Made by a program: the position numbers and the translations under genes. This document shows positions 56,749-64,000 of a stretch of DNA of 64,000 bases, one piece after another. The notes below the pieces were generated by a model that saw only the letters and a list, made by a program, of their open reading frames with translations, searched no databases and was not told the origin of the DNA. The DNA is taken from NCBI GenBank assembly GCA_022833215.1, contig JAIPUZ010000103.1, forward strand, positions 29,230 through 93,229. Reading direction: 5' to 3'. This DNA is from Mesorhizobium sp. GTDB taxonomy: Bacteria > Pseudomonadota > Alphaproteobacteria > Rhizobiales > Rhizobiaceae. Numbering within the stretch: position 1 is the stretch's first letter; each line of letters opens with the position of its first letter.

Positions 56749-56851
56749 GTAAAGCATGACGCCCGAAAGTGGGAACCGGTTTCGGGATCACGACATGCGT
56801 AAAAACAACAACTTAAAGCGTAAGGAGCGAATCTGAAAGATCGCGTCACGC
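56749..56851 (-). repeat. 103-base palindromic intergenic repeat, copy 2 (inverted)
   Basis: This is the reverse-complement copy of 43833-43935, of equal length and sharing the identical 25-base hairpin core (56762-56786). It sits 13 bases after the DUF4167 stop codon. Confidence 0.85.
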
Positions 56852-56953
56852 TTTAAATGCAGCGGCAGGACGCGATTCCCGCCGCTTTTTTGTGCGCGAG
56901 AGCGCATGCGGCGAAAAGGCTGGAAAAATTCGCTTTCGCGCTCTGGCGCGCTT

Positions 56954-56982
56954 CTTGAGAGAGACTATCCAGAGCCCCATAT
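56954..56982 (+). promoter_or_regulatory. clpB: Heat-shock (sigma-32/RpoH) promoter of clpB
   Basis: CTTGAGA (56954-56960), 14 bases, CCCCATAT (56975-56982) fits the sigma-32 consensus CTTGAAA-N14-CCCCATNT with one mismatch. Transcription would start near 56990, about 87 bases before clpB. This agrees with the heat-shock role of ClpB. Confidence 0.8.
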
Positions 56983-57076
56983 CTGTTGGAGAATTGAACC
57001 TGGCTCAATCGGGCGGGTTCGTCACCGCAATCTGATCCGGTGCCGCAAAGCGGGCCGGTGACGGAAGGAGACAGAT

Positions 57077-59686
<2,610 letters not shown>

Positions 59687-59714
59687 GCCCGGCTCAAGCC
59701 GGACCGGCTAAACA

Positions 59715-59741
59715 GATGGCCGCAGCGATGCGGCCATCTTC
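59715..59741 (+). terminator. Hairpin terminator after clpB
   Basis: GATGGCCGC (59715-59723) pairs with GCGGCCATC (59730-59738), followed only by a short TT. It lies 28 bases beyond the clpB stop codon. Confidence 0.6.
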
Positions 59742-59858
59742 ATGCCCGGTTCATCTTGGAAACCTATCGTGATTGGTCGACCCTGGGGGCGACGAGGCCC
59801 TGAAAACCTTGATTCGCCCGGCAACGGGCGGCTGAAATGCATGGAGAGCTTTGCCTGC

Positions 59859-61274
59859 ATGTCGCACATTTTCCTGTCCGCTTCGGCAATCGCCGCTCTG
59901 CTTTTTTCGGCCGATGCGATGGCGGCGCGCGGAGGAAGCCTTGCCGATGCCGCGCCGAAGTCCGAACGGGCCGCCGCGCCCATCATGCTGGCGCAGTCGG
60001 GAGATCTGGAAGTCTACTATGACGGCCTGGGCAACAGGGTGATCGTCGATTCCTACACGGGCGAGGTCGTTGCCGTGGAGCCGCCCGACACGCGCAGGGA
60101 CAGGCGCGCAGTGCGTCGCCAGCAGGAGCGGCGGTTCGAGCGACAGGAACGTTATTACAACGACAATCCCGACGATATGGCGCGTTTCCTGGAGCGGCAG
60201 CGCGAGGAGGAAGCCAGGGTCTACGATCCCTATTCGAGCGGCGGATACGAGATTTTTCCCGAAGCGCCGCGCGACGTCTATCGCGACCCGCCGGCGGATT
60301 TCCAGCAGGGTGGCGCACAACAGGGAATCGAGCGGCGTCCGCTGGAGGAAGCGTCTCTGGAGCCTGCCCGCCGCGAGGAAGCTAAGCCGGTAACGCCTGG
60401 TACGCGGCTCGATTCGTCGCTTGCCCTCGGTGGCCGTGAGGAAATCGCTGCCTTGCAGGTGCTGCTCGACCGCGTCGGCGCATCTCCGGGCGTCATCGAC
60501 GGCCGGTTTGGCTCGAATGTGGAAAAGGCGCTGGCCGCCTATCGCGACATCACCGGCCAGACGCTGCGCTCGACCGACGCCATCGCCATTACCGAGGCGC
60601 TTGCGAACACAGGCGGGGACGCCTTCTCCCTCTACGAGATCACCAACGAGGATGCCGCCGGTCCCTATATCGCTTCGGTGCCGGAAGATTACAGCCATAA
60701 GGCACAGCTCGAGCACATGTCCTACACCTCTGTCACCGAGGCGCTGGCCGAGCGCTTCCACATGGACGAGGCTTATCTCAAGGCGCTCAACCCGGAAGCC
60801 AATTTCAACAGGCCGGGAACGATCATCAAGGTGGCCAATTTCGGCCGGCTGGTCTCGACGCCGGTGGCGCGCATCACCGCCGACAAGACTGCCAAACAGG
60901 TGCGCGCCTACGACGAAAACGGCAAGCTGGTGGCTGCCTATCCGGCCACCATCGGCTCTTCGGCGACGCCTTCACCCTCGGGCGTGCATGCGGTGACGCG
61001 GATCGCCGTCAACCCGAATTACACCTACAATCCCAAAATCAACTTCAAGCAGGGCGATAACGACAAGGTGCTGACCATTCCTCCGGGGCCGAACGGTCCG
61101 GTCGGCTCGATCTGGATTGCGCTGGACAAGCCGACCTACGGCATCCACGGCACCCCCGAGCCATCCAAGATCGGCAAGACGTCCAGCCATGGCTGCGTGC
61201 GCCTGACCAACTGGGATGCGGCCGAACTTGCCAAGCTGGTGAAGCCCGGCGTCATCGTCGAATTCATCGATTGA
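59859..61274 (+). CDS. L,D-transpeptidase (YkuD) family protein
   Basis: L,D-transpeptidases cross-link peptidoglycan or attach lipoproteins to it. This 471-residue exported protein has a signal peptide (hydrophobic core about residues 4-16, likely cleavage after AMA at 20), a long Arg/Glu-rich middle region, a putative peptidoglycan-binding helix region (EIAALQVLLDRVGASPGVIDGRFGSNVEKALAAY in part), and a C-terminal YkuD domain with the catalytic Cys in GIHGTPEPSKIGKTSSHGCV, followed by RLTNWDAAEL. The ATG at 59859 was chosen; an in-frame ATG at 59841 would lengthen the signal peptide. It converges on the M23 gene. Confidence 0.93.
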   Translation: MSHIFLSASAIAALLFSADAMAARGGSLADAAPKSERAAAPIMLAQSGDLEVYYDGLGNRVIVDSYTGEVVAVEPPDTRRDRRAVRRQQERRFERQERYYNDNPDDMARFLERQREEEARVYDPYSSGGYEIFPEAPRDVYRDPPADFQQGGAQQGIERRPLEEASLEPARREEAKPVTPGTRLDSSLALGGREEIAALQVLLDRVGASPGVIDGRFGSNVEKALAAYRDITGQTLRSTDAIAITEALANTGGDAFSLYEITNEDAAGPYIASVPEDYSHKAQLEHMSYTSVTEALAERFHMDEAYLKALNPEANFNRPGTIIKVANFGRLVSTPVARITADKTAKQVRAYDENGKLVAAYPATIGSSATPSPSGVHAVTRIAVNPNYTYNPKINFKQGDNDKVLTIPPGPNGPVGSIWIALDKPTYGIHGTPEPSKIGKTSSHGCVRLTNWDAAELAKLVKPGVIVEFID

Positions 61275-61378
61275 ACTGAAGTAGCTGCGACGGGTCTGGA
61301 CGGACGCTCAGAGTAGCGGACGTCCGCACAGATCCAGCCCGCCGCTCTGCCAGTTTGTTTTCGCCGCATTTGTGCGAG

Positions 61379-61398
61379 GTCAGGTGATTTCACCTGAC
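61379..61398. repeat. 20-base palindrome between convergent cell-wall genes
   Basis: GTCAGGTGA (61379-61387) and TCACCTGAC (61390-61398) are exact inverted arms two bases apart. It lies in the 134-base gap between two stop codons. No T-run follows on either strand, so its role is unclear. Confidence 0.6.
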
Positions 61399-61408
61399 TG
61401 CAAAATGC

Positions 61409-63376
61409 TCAGCCCTCGACCTTGTTGGCGCTGGCCACCTTGACCGTGTTGCGGTCCTGTTGCCGCAACAATTCGTCGATCCGTTCGCGCTCGCGCCGGA
61501 AGGCGGTAAGTTCTTCGCCTTTCAGCACCTTGCCGACAGGCAGGCGCACGCGCATGGGGTCGACCTTGGTGCCGTTGACGATCAGCTCGTAATGGAGGTG
61601 GGCGCCGGTCGACAGGCCGGTGGAGCCGACATAGCCGATAACCTGGCCCTGCCTCACCCGGACGCCGGGGGCGATGTTCTTGGCGAAAGCGCTCTGGTGG
61701 TTGTAGGAGCTGACATAGCCGTTGGCGTGACGGATCATGATCTGCTTGCCATAGCCGCCGGCCCATCCGGCTTTCTCCACCACGCCGTTGCCGGAAGCGA
61801 TGATGGGGGTGCCGCGCGGGGCTGCCCAGTCCACGCCGGTATGCATGCGGGTGTAGCCGAGTATCGGGTGCCTGCGCCCGCCGAAACCGGACCGGAACTT
61901 TCCGTTCGGCACCGGATTGCGCAGCAGGAACTGCTGGGCGCTCGAACCGTTCTCGTCGAAATAGTCGAACGAGCCGTCCTCGGTGCGGAAGCGATAGAAA
62001 TTGCGGGTCTGGCCGCCGATACTGGCCGAGACATAAAGCAGCTCGGAGTTTTCGGAAGCCTCGTCGTCTTCGTCCGGCTGCGAGAACAAAACCTCAAGTC
62101 GATCCGACGTCGTGGTGCGCGACTGGAAATCGACGTTCGAGGCAAGCAGCCTGACGAGGCGCTGGGTCATGTCTTTCGACATGCCGTAGGAATAGGCTGC
62201 ACGATAGATGCCGTCATAGATGGTGGGCAGGTTGCCGCGTGACTGCACCGGCGGGGAATCATCGAAAGCCGTCAACAGTTCGGGATTGGGATCCGGCTCG
62301 CGGGCCGGTACATACTGCCCGTCATCGCCGCGGGCGATGGTCACGATATGGCGGGTCTTGTCGTAGACGCCGGTGCGCACGACCTCGGCAACGTCGCCGC
62401 GAACCTCGAGACCGACGCGCAACACGGTTCCCGCCTTGAGCGCGGGGGCGTTGAGCAGCTTGGCGATCGCCGCCGCCATTCCTTTTGCGTCGTCGCCCTC
62501 ATAACCGGAATCGGCCAGAGCCTCGACGATGCGCCGGTCCTGCCTGAAAGGGATGATCTCCTCGGCAAACACGGGCGCCTGATCGGCGGCTTCCAGATCC
62601 GGCCGCGGGGCAACCGACACGTTTTCCTGAACGATGCGAATGGCGTAGGAGCCTGCAAGGCTCTGGGTCAGCTGGTCGCCGAAACGCTGCGGGTCGACAT
62701 AGTGGAGCGAGGCAACCTGGATCGAGCCTTCCGGAAGGCTGGTCGCCGCCTCGCGCACCACCTTTTCGACCTCCTCGGCCGAAAGCTCGCTCTTTTCATC
62801 GAAGGAAGCGGTGGAAATCGGGAAGTCGACGGTCTTGAGACTGATCTCGCTTTCGACCTTGGCCCCGTAGATCTGGCCGGTCGCGGCCACCGGGGAGGGC
62901 GGGGGAGGGGCGCCGTCATCGCTGAACACGCGCAGCGGATCGAAAGGCGGATAGGAAGTGTTCGTCGTGTAAGCCGCCGCCAGCGCCATATTGACCTGCA
63001 CCAGCGGTATCGAATGGACCACCTCGCGATCGCCGACCCTGGTCACCATGGAAACATCCATGCGCCGGCGGTCCTTGGCGCGCGAAATCTGGCGCGGCGG
63101 CGCAACGCGGGGCTTCTTGGCCTTCTGCCCTGAAACATCGTTTGAGGCGAGGCTGGCCAGCTCGGCGATCTCGGGCGGGGTGGCGAGTTGCTGGCGGCCG
63201 TCCAGTGCCGCGAACAGGGCAACGCCCATCAGCACGCTGGAGGTCACTCCGGTAAGGAACGTTCCCGAGAGCCAGCGAGCAGAAACCTCCCGGCGATCCG
63301 GGGGGCTTGTGCGGCCATCCTCTACAAGGGGCGGCTCATTGCCTAGTTCGGCTATGACCTCTTCGGTATCCCGCAT
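61409..63376 (-). CDS. M23 family metallopeptidase, membrane-anchored
   Basis: This 655-residue protein has a cytoplasmic head, one membrane span at about residues 39-58, a long periplasmic region including a serine/proline linker (PPPPSPVAATG), and a C-terminal M23 (LytM-type) zinc endopeptidase domain (about residues 490-610). The metal ligands are in MHTGVDWAAPRGTPI (HxxxD) and GAHLHYELIVNG (HxH). M23 enzymes cut peptidoglycan cross-links for growth or division. The conserved spacing is intact, so an active enzyme is expected. The gene points toward the L,D-transpeptidase gene. Confidence 0.93.
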   Translation of the reverse strand: MRDTEEVIAELGNEPPLVEDGRTSPPDRREVSARWLSGTFLTGVTSSVLMGVALFAALDGRQQLATPPEIAELASLASNDVSGQKAKKPRVAPPRQISRAKDRRRMDVSMVTRVGDREVVHSIPLVQVNMALAAAYTTNTSYPPFDPLRVFSDDGAPPPPSPVAATGQIYGAKVESEISLKTVDFPISTASFDEKSELSAEEVEKVVREAATSLPEGSIQVASLHYVDPQRFGDQLTQSLAGSYAIRIVQENVSVAPRPDLEAADQAPVFAEEIIPFRQDRRIVEALADSGYEGDDAKGMAAAIAKLLNAPALKAGTVLRVGLEVRGDVAEVVRTGVYDKTRHIVTIARGDDGQYVPAREPDPNPELLTAFDDSPPVQSRGNLPTIYDGIYRAAYSYGMSKDMTQRLVRLLASNVDFQSRTTTSDRLEVLFSQPDEDDEASENSELLYVSASIGGQTRNFYRFRTEDGSFDYFDENGSSAQQFLLRNPVPNGKFRSGFGGRRHPILGYTRMHTGVDWAAPRGTPIIASGNGVVEKAGWAGGYGKQIMIRHANGYVSSYNHQSAFAKNIAPGVRVRQGQVIGYVGSTGLSTGAHLHYELIVNGTKVDPMRVRLPVGKVLKGEELTAFRRERERIDELLRQQDRNTVKVASANKVEG

Positions 63377-63690
63377 CCAGAATGGTTGCTTCTTTCCCGG
63401 TGGGCTCTTGTGTTCTTCTGTTCAGGCGCGGCCACGACCTTTGCCTGCGGAAAGCGCTCAAGTCAACGAGCCCTTATCCGGGCGGGACGGCGCCTTCGAA
63501 ACGCTCCTATATATAGAAGGGAAGAAAGCGACGCTCCACCGTCCGCATGTCGGCCCTCAATGAGGCGGCAATAGGGCTTCGAATCAAGTTTCCGCTGTCA
63601 AGCCGCCGGCTAAGAAAAACCGTGAAAAAACAGTGAAAAACGGGGGCAAAACTTTTGTCGTAAAAATTTCAAGAAACTTCAAAATCGCTG
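63377..63690. other. Gap upstream of the rRNA promoter
   Basis: These 314 bases separate the divergent M23 gene from the rRNA promoter. The part from about 63600 is A- and T-rich with A-runs, as expected of an UP element for a strong promoter. The rest shows no gene; CTATATATAG at 63499-63508 is a possible -10 region for the M23 gene on the minus strand. Confidence 0.45.
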
Positions 63691-63720
63691 TTGACTCTTC
63701 GGGTCGTCGCCCCCTATATA
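63691..63720 (+). promoter_or_regulatory. Ribosomal RNA operon promoter
   Basis: TTGACT (63691-63696) and TATATA (63715-63720) are spaced by 18 bases (17 if CTATAT is taken). A-rich upstream sequence could bind the alpha subunit of RNA polymerase. Spacing, strength and the following leader match rhizobial rrn promoters. Confidence 0.8.
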
Positions 63721-64000
63721 CGCCTCATCAACGACGGCGGTGCCGCTGGCGACGGAAGAGTTTGCTCTAACGAAGCCAAAATTTAGCCGGTTCGGAGTTG
63801 ACAAAAACCAGAGAGAAGCGGTAGCGAAACTCTGACGGGCCTGAGCCGAAAGGCGATCTGGTCCACAGACTTTACTTCATGTGAAGTCCGTTCTTTGACA
63901 ATTTAATATAGAAGAAAGAGAAGCGTGGGCGGCAGAGTTTGCTACCTCGGAGTGAAGGTTTCGGCCTTTGCGGTGATGAGGATGCGAGACTTTGGCGGAC
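63721..64000 (+). other. 5' leader of a ribosomal RNA operon, gene beyond window
   Basis: Downstream of the promoter, ACTTCATGTGAAGT (a hairpin near 63875) leads into GTTCTTTGACAATTTAATATAGAAG, here given in part, a sequence that commonly precedes 16S rRNA genes in Rhizobiales and carries antitermination signals. The mature 16S start (AGAGTTTGATC...) is not reached before the window ends, so the leader is cut off at 64000. Confidence 0.75.

Overview
The window is a GC-rich, gene-dense stretch of core chromosome from an alphaproteobacterium of the order Hyphomicrobiales (Rhizobiales), most likely a Mesorhizobium-like member of the Phyllobacteriaceae. The main reasons are the gene order (pckA divergent from chvI-chvG-hprK-manX-ptsH; hisB-DUF2628-hisH-hisA-arginase-like-hisF-hisE-coaA; argJ-GNAT-mutT; comF-grxC-nitrilase-DUF1178; lysC-ptsP-prfA-prmC-DUF4167-clpB), the lineage-typical families DUF2585, DUF1178, DUF4167 and BTLCP, and CtrA-type boxes. 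The assignment rests on recognised families and order, not on a database search. I see no prophage, insertion sequence, CRISPR array or integrated island.

Layout. 1-6.3 kb: a cut-off PRC-barrel gene, a tandem pair of small acetyltransferase genes (the second broken by one stop codon), a BioF2/CelD-like acetyltransferase, tRNA-Leu(CAA), a DedA-like membrane protein, dsbB, an FMN reductase, pyrF and a DUF1330 gene. 6.3-10.8 kb (minus strand): hslV and hslU with two membrane-protein genes, one acetyltransferase and a decayed acetyltransferase remnant between them. 10.9-16.4 kb: a histidine operon ending in hisE and coaA. 16.4-19.7 kb (minus): alkB, a BON-LysM protein, arfB and pckA. 20-24 kb: the ChvG/ChvI two-component system joined to a regulatory PTS branch. 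24-34 kb: DNA repair and nuclease genes, gluQ, transporters, cobalamin adenosyltransferase, rhomboid protease, etfBA and a hydroxyacyl-CoA dehydrogenase. 34-41 kb: secA, a parvulin-type foldase, argJ and mutT. 41-46 kb: a solitary Flp pilin gene, engB, an intracellular PHB depolymerase and a transglutaminase-like protease. 46-56.7 kb: comF-grxC-nitrilase-DUF1178, ubiG, lysC, ptsP, prfA, prmC and DUF4167. 57-63.4 kb: clpB and two cell-wall enzymes. The last about 300 bases are the promoter and leader of a ribosomal RNA operon whose 16S gene starts beyond the window.

How genes work together. HprK, the EIIA-Man-type protein ManX, HPr and, 30 kb away, PtsP (EI-Ntr) form a phosphorelay. No sugar permease component is visible here, so it is presumably regulatory; it is physically joined to the ChvG/ChvI sensor system and the gluconeogenic gene pckA. 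PhaZ, EtfAB and the 3-hydroxyacyl-CoA dehydrogenase fit a metabolism that uses stored polyhydroxybutyrate and short acyl-CoAs. SecA, PrsA-like foldase, DsbB, rhomboid, L,D-transpeptidase and M23 peptidase cover export and the envelope. ClpB and HslUV cover protein quality control, and clpB has an almost textbook heat-shock promoter.

Points most worth a second look: the arginase-fold protein inside the his operon with one metal ligand replaced by Cys; the nonsense-broken acetyltransferase copy and the separate acetyltransferase remnant; two exact TTAA-N7-TTAA CtrA boxes (before a small membrane protein and before the BTLCP gene) near a solitary Flp pilin gene; a family of at least four related palindromic intergenic repeats; and an AT-rich inverted repeat between pckA and chvI. 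I found nothing that I can defend as a wholly new biological system.
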